Below are positions 27,658 to 35,432 of a stretch of 57,364 nt of DNA, piece by piece (the stretch's first letter is position 1; each line of letters opens with the position of its first letter). A program made the position numbers and the translations under genes. The notes beneath the pieces are model-generated. The model saw only the letters and a list, made by a program, of their open reading frames with translations. It made no database searches and was not told the DNA's origin. Source of the DNA: Bifidobacterium aerophilum (GTDB taxonomy: Bacteria > Actinomycetota > Actinomycetes > Actinomycetales > Bifidobacteriaceae); assembly GCF_010667685.1 (NCBI RefSeq), contig NZ_WHZW01000021.1:1-57364 (forward strand). Direction: 5' to 3'.

Positions 27658-28852
27658 CCGCCGCCGGCACGGCGATCATCAGCATCGGATAGAACCACGC
27701 CGGATCGACTCGCTCATACAGGACGCCGCCGATGATCGGCCCCAACGCCATGCCCAGATCCAGCCCGATGTAGTACGTGCCGTTGCCGCGCCCGCCATGA
27801 CCGGCCCCGGCCAGACGTACGGCGGCGGACTGGCTGACCGAACTCATGATGCCGTAGGACGCCGCCATGAACACGGCGGCGACCAGCATGACCCCGTTGC
27901 CGCGCATGACCGTGAGCGCACCGAGCGAAACCATCATGCACGCCGCGCACAACCATAGGAACCATCGGAACGAACGCCGGTCGAACAGGTTGCGCATGGC
28001 CACGCGCAACGCCAGCAACGCGACCGCGTACAGCGGGAAGAACAGGCCGACGTCCACCGGCAGCCGCCGTGCCTCCACATAGGTGACGATGTACGACTGC
28101 GTGGCGCAGTAGGGGATGGCGAACAGCATGAACACGAACGCCACCGGGATCACGCGCACCGAAATCGTCCGTTCGACAAATCCCCGAAGACCGGTATCGG
28201 CCTGCGGCATCGCAGCCCCCGCCGTCGATGCCGTTGCCGCGTTGCGCCGCGCCATGTCGTCGTGCGCGAACGACACCAGCACAAGAGCGACGATCATCGC
28301 GGCGACGACGACAGCGAACGTCACATGATATCCGAACTGCGAACGCAGACGGATGCCGGCGGCGGGGCCGAGCGCCATGGCCAGAGCGTTGACCATGCCG
28401 TAGTACCCCATGCCCTTGCCGATGTGATCCAACGGGATCAATGCGGTCAGCCAGGCCGCAAGGCATACGGACAGGCCGGAGAAACCGATGCCGTTGACGA
28501 TGCGGGCCACCAGGATCGACGTCGCATCGGGCGAAGCCGCGTAGCCGGCGTTGGCGACGATCAGCAGCATGATCGCGACCATCGCGAACCGGCGCAGCGG
28601 GGCGTGGTCGCTGAGCCGCCCCGCCCACGGCCGGCACAGCAGCGAGACGATGTTCATCGTGCCGGCTATCGTGCCCGCCAACGTTGCGCTCGCACCCAGA
28701 GAGTGCGAGTATCCGACGATCAATGTGGTGCCCATCATGGTGCCGGCCATGTAGAAGAATGCCGCGGCCATGATGAGCGCGATGTCGACGGTCATGAATC
28801 CGCGTTCGTTCGCACGTTCGGTTATGCGCTGTCTCCTTGCCATTGCCGGCAT
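27614..28852 (-). CDS. MFS transporter (MFS_1 family)
   Basis: This 412-aa protein has 12 predicted helices. It includes a conserved cytoplasmic loop motif (RPWAGRLSDHAPLRRF), HIGKGMGYYGMVNALAMALGP and a C-terminal GTYYIGLDLGMALGPIIGG helix. It resembles arabinose-efflux/YdeE-like drug carriers, with an unknown substrate. A ribosome site (agggaag) supports the start at 28852. It is divergent from the LysR regulator at 29044 and probably its target. It is convergent and overlapping with tam by 44 nt, so the two transcripts have complementary 3' ends. Confidence 0.87.
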   Translation of the reverse strand: MPAMARRQRITERANERGFMTVDIALIMAAAFFYMAGTMMGTTLIVGYSHSLGASATLAGTIAGTMNIVSLLCRPWAGRLSDHAPLRRFAMVAIMLLIVANAGYAASPDATSILVARIVNGIGFSGLSVCLAAWLTALIPLDHIGKGMGYYGMVNALAMALGPAAGIRLRSQFGYHVTFAVVVAAMIVALVLVSFAHDDMARRNAATASTAGAAMPQADTGLRGFVERTISVRVIPVAFVFMLFAIPYCATQSYIVTYVEARRLPVDVGLFFPLYAVALLALRVAMRNLFDRRSFRWFLWLCAACMMVSLGALTVMRGNGVMLVAAVFMAASYGIMSSVSQSAAVRLAGAGHGGRGNGTYYIGLDLGMALGPIIGGVLYERVDPAWFYPMLMIAVPAAVIVYLVAGRACGRR

Positions 28853-29043
28853 AACGACTTCCCTTCACGATATCGTCCGTCGCGTCGGACGCGATGATCG
28901 ACGGATGCTTCCGATATCGCATTGTATGGTCGCCGGTTATGCGTCCGGTCTGTATCGTGACGCCTTGTGGTGCTCGAGTGCGTTCTTTTGGTTATAACTG
29001 ATGTTGGGAATAATGTGACAGGCGCGCGCGGGACGGAGGCGGC

Positions 29044-29946
29044 ATGTACGACAGGCGATTGGACGCCATCATCGCGGCGGAGGAATGCGGCAGTTTCAGC
29101 CGGGCGGCGCAACGGCTGCATCTGTCGGCGACCGCGGTGATCAAACAGATCGCCGGGTTCGAACACGAATACGGATTGACGTTGTTCGCCCGGACCAACA
29201 ACGGCGTGACCCCCACGGCGTCCGGACGCGCGTTGATCGAGGACGCGCGCGGCCTGATCCGGCAAAGCGAACGGTCGCTGCAGCATGCGCGGCAACTGGG
29301 ACGAACGGCAGGGGAGACGGTCCGGCTCGCCGTATCCATGCTGCGTCCGGCGACCCCGCTGCTCGAACTGTGGCCGCGCGCATCGGTCTGGCTTGCGAAC
29401 CAAGGACGTCACGTGAGTCTGGAGCTGGTCTCACTGGCGGACGGCCCCGACGGATTCATGACCGCGCTCGACCATCTCGGCGAGGACGTGGACATGACGG
29501 CCAACGGCTTCTCTCCGGGACGTCGGGAACATGACTGCAACGTGCTCAAACTGGGCGAGTATCCGCTGCGCATGGGCGTGCCCCTGTCGAATCAGCTGTC
29601 GGTCCGCTCCGGCTCGACGCTGCACTTGAGCGATCTGGAAGGCCAGCGCATCCATATCCCCGCGCCCGGCGTCAACGATGCCATGGATCGGGCGCGGGCC
29701 GTGCTGTCCGCGGTGCCGGGCGTCACGCTGATCGACATGCGGTCGTATACGTTCGACGATTTCAACGCGTGCGCGGCCAGCGGCGATCTGATCCTCGCCC
29801 GCACCTTCGGCACCGGCATCCATCCCATGATTCGCCCGATGCCGGTGGACTGGGATCTGACCATCGCCTATGGGCTGTTCTATCCCAAGGAACCGTCTGC
29901 CGCCGTCCAGGCGTTCGTGGACGCGATCGGCGCCGTGCTGCAATAG
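29044..29946 (+). CDS. LysR family transcriptional regulator
   Basis: This 300-aa protein has a LysR HTH at residues 5-62 (LDAIIAAEECGSFSRAAQRL and SATAVIKQIAGFEHEYGLTL) and a periplasmic-binding-protein-like effector domain after about residue 90. Its ligand domain is more divergent than in classical LysR proteins. A ribosome site (gacggaggc) precedes the ATG. It is divergent from the MFS carrier with 191 nt between starts, and the palindrome GTTATAAC lies at 28991-28998. LysR proteins usually activate the divergent gene when a co-inducer binds. Confidence 0.88.
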   Translation: MYDRRLDAIIAAEECGSFSRAAQRLHLSATAVIKQIAGFEHEYGLTLFARTNNGVTPTASGRALIEDARGLIRQSERSLQHARQLGRTAGETVRLAVSMLRPATPLLELWPRASVWLANQGRHVSLELVSLADGPDGFMTALDHLGEDVDMTANGFSPGRREHDCNVLKLGEYPLRMGVPLSNQLSVRSGSTLHLSDLEGQRIHIPAPGVNDAMDRARAVLSAVPGVTLIDMRSYTFDDFNACAASGDLILARTFGTGIHPMIRPMPVDWDLTIAYGLFYPKEPSAAVQAFVDAIGAVLQ

Positions 29947-29949
29947 AAA

Positions 29950-29981
29950 CGCGCCCAATGCGTATGAGGGCACTGGGCGCG
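29950..29981. terminator. Hairpin between convergent LysR and quinone-reductase genes
   Basis: Arms cgcgccca (29950-29957) and tgggcgcg (29974-29981) form an 8-bp GC stem just after the LysR stop. A clear T-run is missing, so termination is probable but weak on sequence grounds. Confidence 0.5.
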
Positions 29982-30016
29982 CGGAATCATATGTGACGAA
30001 GGTATCGCCGGCTGTG

Positions 30017-30541
30017 CTATTCGGCCAGCAGCGCCTCGCGATACCGCCGTCCGGCGTCGGCGAGCGCCGCGTCGTCCAGTTCCATCGACTCGAACACGAC
30101 GAACGGCTTCAACCACATGGCGTGCGTGTATCGGGCCATCATGCGGTACGGCGAGAGCACTTCGTCGATCGTCGCACCGTCGTCGACCGGCTGGTATTCG
30201 GATTCCGGCCCGCCGGCGGTCGTGGCGACCATGATCTGCTTGGCCGTAAGCGCCTCGCCGTCCGTGCCGTACGCCCAGCCGTATTCGAGCACCTTGTCCT
30301 CCCACTCCTTGAGCAGCGCGGGCGCGGAATACCAGTAGAGCGGGAACTGCAGCACGATGCGATCATGCTGCTCGACGAGCTGCTGTTCGGCGGCCACGTC
30401 GATCTTGCCGTTCGGGTAGAGCGCGTATTCGTCACGCACGGTGACGTTGCCATCGGTGTCCTGTTGCGCGGCGGCCATGAGCGCGGCGTTCGCGCGGGAG
30501 CGGCTCAGATCGGGGTGAAAGACGAGGACCAGCGTTTTCAT
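30017..30541 (-). CDS. NAD(P)H-dependent quinone oxidoreductase (flavodoxin-like fold)
   Basis: This 174-aa protein belongs to the NAD(P)H dehydrogenase (quinone)/KefF-MdaB group. Features are LVLVFHPDLSRSRANAAL at the flavin phosphate site, VLQFPLYWYSAPALLKEW for the isoalloxazine loop, and ATTAGGPESEYQ. It would reduce quinones or drug-like electrophiles using FMN/FAD, by two electrons. The start at 30541 has aaggaga upstream. It lies 104 nt downstream of the SDR gene on the same strand, with a possible promoter and an ATACG..CGTAT repeat in the gap. Readthrough from the HxlR-linked operon is also possible. Confidence 0.88.
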   Translation of the reverse strand: MKTLVLVFHPDLSRSRANAALMAAAQQDTDGNVTVRDEYALYPNGKIDVAAEQQLVEQHDRIVLQFPLYWYSAPALLKEWEDKVLEYGWAYGTDGEALTAKQIMVATTAGGPESEYQPVDDGATIDEVLSPYRMMARYTHAMWLKPFVVFESMELDDAALADAGRRYREALLAE

Positions 30542-30645
30542 GATGTCTCCTTCGACTGCGTTGTGGCGATCATACGATTTGTGCGTATTGCCACTACTGT
30601 ACCGTATGGGACGATCGATTCGGGAGACTGACGCTCGGTGGGCCG

Positions 30646-31368
30646 TCACCACGGCAGCGGCTTGCCGTCGCGGAAGAAGCCGCCGGTCGGACCGTCGTCG
30701 GGCAGCGTCGCCGCCCAGGTCACGCTTTTCGCGCTCACCTCGACCGGACGGCCGAACATGCCCGAGCCGAACGTGTCGGTGATGTCCGGGCAGACCGCGT
30801 TGACGAGGATATGGTCGGCGGCGAGCTCCTTCGCGGTCTTTATCGTCAGGCCGTTGATCGCGAGCTTGGAGATGCCGTATCCGGACGCGGGGATGCCCAT
30901 CGCGCCGTGCAGGAACCCGTACTGCGGGTCGCCGTACGAGCCGGCGCCGCTGGACACGTTGACGATGCGGCCGTGCTCCGACCTGCGCAGCAGCGGAATG
31001 AACTTCTGCGTGACGATCCACGTGCCGATTACGTTCGTGTCGAGCACGGCGCGCATCTCGGCGATGTCCTGTTGCTCGACGGATGCGCCGGCGCGCATGG
31101 ACGCCGCGTTGTTGACGAGCACGTCGAGCCGGCCGAAGCGGCGGTCGACTTCCGCTGCTGCCGCGGCGACGCTTGCCTCGTCGGTGGTGTCGAGACGCAC
31201 ATAACTTGCGGAAATGCCCTGGCCGATGAGTTCCTGCGTGAGCTGCGCGAGTTCCGGCCTGCGCGCGGCGAGGATGACGTGATAGCCGGCCTCGCCGAGC
31301 TGACGGGCGGTCTCGTAGCCGAGGCCGCCCTTGCGGCCCGAGCCGGTGATGAGTGCGATCTGCTGCAT
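30646..31368 (-). CDS. Short-chain dehydrogenase/reductase
   Basis: This 240-aa classical SDR has the nucleotide motif TGSGRKGGLG (8-17), NNAAS in place of NNAG, the catalytic Ser in VNVSSGAGSYG, and YGISK as YxxxK. The NRGLGxE-like start resembles plant-type carbonyl reductases (SDR21C-like), which act on reactive carbonyls or quinones. ATG at 31368 is chosen with aaggaga upstream. It lies 31 nt after the FMN reductase gene, so the two form an operon that faces away from the HxlR regulator. Confidence 0.88.
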   Translation of the reverse strand: MQQIALITGSGRKGGLGYETARQLGEAGYHVILAARRPELAQLTQELIGQGISASYVRLDTTDEASVAAAAAEVDRRFGRLDVLVNNAASMRAGASVEQQDIAEMRAVLDTNVIGTWIVTQKFIPLLRRSEHGRIVNVSSGAGSYGDPQYGFLHGAMGIPASGYGISKLAINGLTIKTAKELAADHILVNAVCPDITDTFGSGMFGRPVEVSAKSVTWAATLPDDGPTGGFFRDGKPLPW

Positions 31369-31399
31369 GGCGATCTCCTTCCTTCGCGGGCTGCGCGAC

Positions 31400-31915
31400 T
31401 TAGAACTCGCGGCCGAGCTCGCGTGCCTTGTCGAGATACGGGGTTCCGGCGACCTGGCCGGGTGCGAACACGCCGGCCGCAAGCACGGAACCCTTGATCC
31501 TCCAGCCGAGGCTTTCGCCGAAGCACATCTCGTAGTAGCCGAGCACGTTTTTGGCGAGCACATCCTCGGGGCTGGCTCCGGCGACCAGCAGCGCCGACTC
31601 CTTGCCGGCGAGATCGTCATGCGCGTCGAACGGCAGACGGTCCATCATCGCCTTGATCTGCGCGGAGAACTGCATCCAATAGGTCGGCGTGGCGATCACG
31701 ATGCCGTCCGCTGCCTTCATCTGCTCCATCACGGTCGTCATGTCGTCGGCCGGCTGGTCGTAGCCGGTGAACGGCGCGATGTTCATGTCGGCGAGCGTGA
31801 GTTTGGTCGCGGTGTTGCCGGCGGACTCGACGCCTTCGATGAACGCGTCGGCGAGCATGTCGGCGTTGCCGCCCTTGGTCGGGCTGCCCTGGATGACGAG
31901 AATGTGCTTGGCCAT
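31400..31915 (-). CDS. NADPH-dependent FMN reductase / flavodoxin-fold oxidoreductase
   Basis: This 171-aa protein has the flavodoxin phosphate loop GSPTKGGNADML (residues 11-22), then TPTYWMQFSAQIKAMMDRL and an AGASPEDVL region, typical of the FMN_red/NAD(P)H-dependent oxidoreductase group (iron-sulfur flavoprotein-like). It probably reduces quinones, nitro- or azo-compounds. Start ATG at 31915 with aaagga upstream. It is the first gene of the minus-strand operon and is divergent from the HxlR gene, a classic arrangement for electrophile-sensing HxlR regulators. Confidence 0.88.
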   Translation of the reverse strand: MAKHILVIQGSPTKGGNADMLADAFIEGVESAGNTATKLTLADMNIAPFTGYDQPADDMTTVMEQMKAADGIVIATPTYWMQFSAQIKAMMDRLPFDAHDDLAGKESALLVAGASPEDVLAKNVLGYYEMCFGESLGWRIKGSVLAAGVFAPGQVAGTPYLDKARELGREF

Positions 31916-32051
31916 GATCGGTCCTTTCGGTCGGTTTGGTTGTCTTGCCGCGGATGCGATGCACATGCGTGTTCCGCGGTGTTCCGATAAGGACAGTATG
32001 CATGAGTACATATACTTTTCGTTCTTAGAATAAAAAACTGATCTTTGGAAT

Positions 32052-32483
32052 ATGGCAACGATGTTAGGATGGGAAACCATGAACGAGCAAGTCGAATCAA
32101 ACGAAACGGCCGCGCTGCCTGGCGTATATGTCGCCGCGGAAGCCGACGTAAGTCTCACCGCGCCGACCTGCGCCATCGGCTACGCGTTCAAGGCCATTGA
32201 GGGCAAGTGGAAGCTGCCGGTCATGTATGTGCTGTCCGTGCGCGGCGCCGCCCGGTACAACGAGATCAAACGCGAGCTCGGCATCACCAACATGATGCTC
32301 ACCAACACGCTGCGCGACCTTGAGGAATACGGACTCGTCAGCCGCACCCAATACAACGAGGTGCCGCCGCGCGTCGAATACGCGCTCACCGACAACGGCT
32401 ACGCCATCATCCCCGCCCTCAAGGAATTCGAGAAATGGGGCCAACGCCTGCTCGACGCGCCGGCCGACGGTCCGGTGGAATAA
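32052..32483 (+). CDS. HxlR family transcriptional regulator
   Basis: This 143-aa winged-helix protein has the HxlR hallmark AFKAIEGKWKLPVMYVLSVRG, RYNEIKRELGITNMMLTNTLRDLEE as recognition region, and a VEYALTDNGYAI wing. One Cys (in PTCAIGY) lies just before the domain, at the position used for redox sensing in several HxlR members such as HypR. Sensing by Cys is inference. It is divergent from the FMN reductase/SDR operon with 136 nt between starts. The AT-rich gap contains gtacatatac and ttcttagaa half-palindromes. Confidence 0.9.
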   Translation: MATMLGWETMNEQVESNETAALPGVYVAAEADVSLTAPTCAIGYAFKAIEGKWKLPVMYVLSVRGAARYNEIKRELGITNMMLTNTLRDLEEYGLVSRTQYNEVPPRVEYALTDNGYAIIPALKEFEKWGQRLLDAPADGPVE

Positions 32484-32540
32484 CGAACCAAAGCGATACC
32501 GAATCGGCGTTCATGGCGTGCCTAAATAATGCCCTGCCGG

Positions 32541-32717
32541 GGGCGAATACGCTTGGAAGATGCGTCCGGCGACGGATCGGTCGTCGTGTGATGCGTGATC
32601 GTAGAGTTGGCCGGTCGTTCGGAGCGCCGTTGCGGCGATGAATAGAGAGTCCGATGAGGGGCGAACGGGCGAATGTTCCGCAGCCGTCCGTCCGATGTGA
32701 TGGAGCTCATTGATGAC
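32541..32717 (-). pseudogene. Possible remnant of a VapC-like PIN-domain toxin
   Basis: In this 484-nt stretch without a normal gene, the minus strand reads ...VRPSSDSLFIAATALR..GQLYDHASHDDRSVAGRIFQAY. This resembles the C-terminal half of VapC PIN domains (pattern D-x-LIAATAL, then a strand, an acidic pair, and a short terminal strand). There is no plausible start and no N-terminal half, and no antitoxin gene is present. A decayed fragment is the best reading, but chance similarity cannot be excluded. The rest of 32484-32817 shows nothing recognisable. Confidence 0.3.
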
Positions 32718-32819
32718 CTGCGGAGCTAAACATCGGCGCTCGTTCGGAATGATTTGTTGTGCGGTTCCTGGTCCTGATTTTGTCCGAAGTCCGCTTTCGT
32801 AGTAATCTCCGTAGCTTCT

Positions 32820-32931
32820 CCTCGCAAAGTTCGCATGATTTCGTCGACCGTGCGAACTATACGAGGAAACAAGTGGTTCAAACTTCGCAAGGTTCGTACA
32901 CCTCACGAAATCATGCGAACTTTGCGAGGAG
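32820..32931 (+). repeat. 112-nt two-hairpin element, copy 1 (downstream of the nuclease-like gene)
   Basis: This element holds two tandem hairpins, 32821-32865 and 32884-32928, starting 63 nt apart. Its outer arms (32818-32844 and 32905-32931) are also a perfect 27-bp inverted repeat, so the whole element can fold as one long cruciform. Core arm: cgcaaagttcgcatgattt. A homologous copy in the same orientation lies at 34159-34270, so the two copies flank the gene at 32968-34059 as direct repeats. Confidence 0.75.
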
Positions 32932-32967
32932 CGGCGTGCTCGAGCCCGTACCTACCGGTCTTCCAGA

Positions 32968-34059
32968 TCAATATTCACGTCCCCTGATGTCTGTCCGCCG
33001 TTCGTAGAACGGATGCATGCCGGTCATAGGCACGTCGGCGTCCAACAATTTATGCATCAGCGGCGAGCGTTGCGCAACCTCGTCGAACGTCGTCCGGATA
33101 ATCGTGGTCACCTTGGCGCGGCGCAATGCGTCCTCGCGTTCGCGTTCGTCATGTACCACGGACTGTACGCCGCGTCGTCCCGTCATCTTCGGATCGACAT
33201 ACTTGCCGGTGCCGTCATATTCCAGCACGATGATGCGCCCATCCTGCGTATGCCATACGAAATCGACACGGTATCGTTTCCACGGGGCGTCGGGGTCGAC
33301 GAACACATGCTGCAATTGCGGCACCGCGAACCCCAGATCGAGGATCGTCGCGTAACACCACGATTCGCCGCCGTTCTCGCACAACGGGTTCGCATAATGC
33401 AGCAGGCGCAGCACGGGACCGTGGTTCGCCTGCAATCCGTCGCACGTCTCCATTACCTCGTCCAATGTGACGAGCCCCTTGCGCAACGCCGAATTGAACA
33501 TAGGCATCGCCTGCGCAAACGGATATCGCAAACCGCAATCGACCAGCGTCCTTGCCGGCGAAGTGATTCGTACAATCTCCGTCCCCGGATCGGGCGTCGC
33601 GGCGGACAACGCATGCTCCGGCGCAACGGAGATCACGAGGCCTCCGGGGCATGGACTATGCGCTACCCGGACCACCGGCATATGCCGCATGAAGATGCGG
33701 CGGATATTCGCGTGACAGCGGGAATTGCCGCCGGTGGACGATGCGATGAACACCGTATCGTCATCGTGGAGCCGCCAACTGTATTCGAGTTGCAGTATGG
33801 CGGCGGCGCTGAGCCCGGCGAATATGCGGGATGGCTGCCGGTACGCCAGTGAGCGGATGACATGACGTGCCTGTTCGCTGGCATTCAGGCCGTTCCAGTA
33901 CTCGGTTCGCGCGTAGATGCCGCGATGGGGGCGGGCCAGCAGTCCCGATCGCAGCCGTGTAATCACGGCGTGGCGTTGGGCACTGGTCACAGGGGAGAAG
34001 CAGCGGCGGAAGGTTTCGGCTTCGTCGCATAGGTTGTCGATGTCCATATTCTTGCGCAT
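32968..34059 (-). CDS. AbiEi-like winged-helix plus DUF559-like nuclease domain protein
   Basis: This 363-aa protein has an N-terminal region (residues ~20-60: SAQRHAVITRLRSGLLARPH, then RGIYARTEY) matching the AbiEi-type antitoxin winged helix. The C-terminal region (~225-330) matches the DUF559/Vsr-like PD-(D/E)XK fold. Candidate catalytic residues are Glu232, Asp266 (YRVDFVW) and Glu280 (VLEYDG), then EREDALRRAK and a terminal strand. Such two-domain proteins are common and uncharacterised in Actinobacteria. No toxin partner is adjacent. ATG at 34059 (or 34047) is chosen; the longer frame would include the flanking repeat. Both flanks carry copies of a 112-nt hairpin element. Confidence 0.72.
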   Translation of the reverse strand: MRKNMDIDNLCDEAETFRRCFSPVTSAQRHAVITRLRSGLLARPHRGIYARTEYWNGLNASEQARHVIRSLAYRQPSRIFAGLSAAAILQLEYSWRLHDDDTVFIASSTGGNSRCHANIRRIFMRHMPVVRVAHSPCPGGLVISVAPEHALSAATPDPGTEIVRITSPARTLVDCGLRYPFAQAMPMFNSALRKGLVTLDEVMETCDGLQANHGPVLRLLHYANPLCENGGESWCYATILDLGFAVPQLQHVFVDPDAPWKRYRVDFVWHTQDGRIIVLEYDGTGKYVDPKMTGRRGVQSVVHDEREREDALRRAKVTTIIRTTFDEVAQRSPLMHKLLDADVPMTGMHPFYERRTDIRGREY

Positions 34060-34158
34060 ACGGATATGATGGGCGCATGCGGTTACCCGTGCAATGAAAA
34101 CAGGGGTATGTGGTCGAAAGGTATGCTTCGGCGTGTCGTAGCGTTCGGCTCGGCTCCG

Positions 34159-34270
34159 ACTTCGCAAGGTTCGCATGATTGTGACGACCTTGCGGACTTT
34201 GCGAAGAAAAAGACCGCCCAAACTTCATAAAGTTCGCGCGACCTGTGAAATCATGCGGACTTTGCGAGAA
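34159..34270 (+). repeat. 112-nt two-hairpin element, copy 2 (upstream of the nuclease-like gene)
   Basis: Hairpins lie at 34160-34206 and 34223-34268, again starting 63 nt apart. Arms such as cttcgcaaggttcgca and tgcggactttgcgaag pair with one G-U and one U-G wobble when the plus strand is read as RNA. It aligns over its full length, in the same orientation, with 32820-32931. It starts 100 nt upstream of the gene's start codon, so it overlaps or lies next to the promoter region. Confidence 0.75.
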
Positions 34271-34666
34271 CGGATTATGGTGCCGACTCGGTGCGGCGGG
34301 ATCGGCGTCGGACTTGAACTATGCCGTTATGACTAGATCGTGTGCGATCCGGATATGCGGAATGGTGTCCGGGAATGCGAACGGCCTCGCCGGCATGCTT
34401 GCCGCGAACGGAACAAGACCATTCCGCACGGCTCCACCGATGGACGGGGTGCGGAATGGTTCTGGATTGATTGTCGTGGCGAAACGTGGGAAGACCCGGT
34501 GTCAGTGGGCCGAACGAACGTTGCGGCGATGACGGTCGTGGCGATGTGAATCACGAACGTCGGCGTGAACGGGCTGGTGGCCGTCTCCGCCGCCGACATG
34601 ATGATCGGATCGACGGCGGAGACAGGAAGTAATCGTTCGCTGATAATCGGTCGTCCATCCTCGCTG
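34271..34666. other. Gene-free stretch with inverted GCGGAATGGT repeats
   Basis: No gene is supported here. GCGGAATGGT occurs at 34357-34366 and again at 34451-34460. Its inverse, accattccgcac, is at 34418-34429, so 34416-34463 forms a 48-nt hairpin with a 12-bp perfect stem. A further stem, gtctccgccg (34583-34592) with cggcggagac (34614-34623), lies downstream of the minus-strand acetyltransferase gene and may be its 3' end signal. Confidence 0.45.
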
Positions 34667-35323
34667 TCAGCGGGCCGCGTCGCGGGCTGCGATGCGCTCG
34701 CAGAAACCGGTCTTGTCCGCTTCGGTGATCGGGCGCAGCACGCGGGCCGGATTGCCCACGGCGACCACGCCGGCCGGGATGTCGTGCGTGACGACCGAAC
34801 CCGCACCGATCACCGAGCCACGGCCGATGGTCACGCCGCCGAGCACGGTCACATGGCCGCCCAGCCACACGCCGTCCTCGATCACGATCGGCTTGGCTTG
34901 GCATGCGCCTGCCTTGCGCTCCTCGAAGTCGAGCGCATGGTTGGTGGCGAACAGACCGACCATCGGCGCGATCCACACGTAGTCGCCGATCGTGATCGGC
35001 GCGTTGTCGAGCATCACGCAATCGAAGTTGATGTACGCGTGCGAGCCGATCGAGATGTTGCGGCCCATCTCGCAGCGGAAGTTCGGTTCGATGAACACGT
35101 CGTCGCCCACCGCGGCGAACAGCTGTTCCATGATCGCGCGCCGTTCTGCCTCCTGATCATAGTCGAGCACGTTGTAGGCACGGAACAGCTTCTTGGCCTC
35201 CACGCGCTTGCGTTCGATCTCCGGATGCGAGTCCTGATAGACCTCGCCGGCCACCATAAGATCCCATTCGACGCGTCCCTCGGGCGTGAGATCCGCGGTG
35301 ACGTCGTAGGTGTTCGTGGTCAT
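34667..35323 (-). CDS. Sugar O-acetyltransferase, maltose/galactoside acetyltransferase family
   Basis: This 218-aa hexapeptide-repeat (left-handed beta-helix) acetyltransferase has the N-terminal Mac domain (VEWDLMVAGEVYQDSHPEIE). The catalytic region ends in the FATNHALD segment with the conserved His, and hexapeptide coils follow (VWLGGHVTVLGGVTIGRGSV, then IGAGSVVTHDIPAG). It transfers acetyl from acetyl-CoA to a sugar hydroxyl. Start ATG at 35323 with aaggag upstream. Its own promoter carries a perfect TGTACG..CGTACA palindrome just downstream of TATAAT. A similar but distinct acetyltransferase lies at 41309. Confidence 0.92.
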   Translation of the reverse strand: MTTNTYDVTADLTPEGRVEWDLMVAGEVYQDSHPEIERKRVEAKKLFRAYNVLDYDQEAERRAIMEQLFAAVGDDVFIEPNFRCEMGRNISIGSHAYINFDCVMLDNAPITIGDYVWIAPMVGLFATNHALDFEERKAGACQAKPIVIEDGVWLGGHVTVLGGVTIGRGSVIGAGSVVTHDIPAGVVAVGNPARVLRPITEADKTGFCERIAARDAAR

Positions 35324-35349
35324 GATTGTTCGCTCCTTCGCCGAAGTTG

Positions 35350-35368
35350 TGTACGGTCGTACATTATA
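35350..35368 (-). promoter_or_regulatory. Promoter -10 and palindromic operator of the acetyltransferase gene
   Basis: On the minus strand TATAAT (35368-35363) is followed directly by TGTACGACCGTACA (35363-35350), a perfect inverted repeat with a 2-nt centre. The palindrome would cover the transcription start. The regulator is not obvious; the nearest is the AraC protein at 36249. Confidence 0.5.
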
Positions 35369-35432
35369 GGTGACATGCTCGATGTACCCGGATCGAATCG
35401 GATAAGCCGAACATGACCCGGGAGTTGCGCGG

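Noticed and set aside
32511..32906. Complete small gene in the gap before the nuclease-like gene
   Set aside because: The N-terminal third is read from the hairpin element. Only the PIN-like tail looks protein-derived, so it is reported as a possible remnant.
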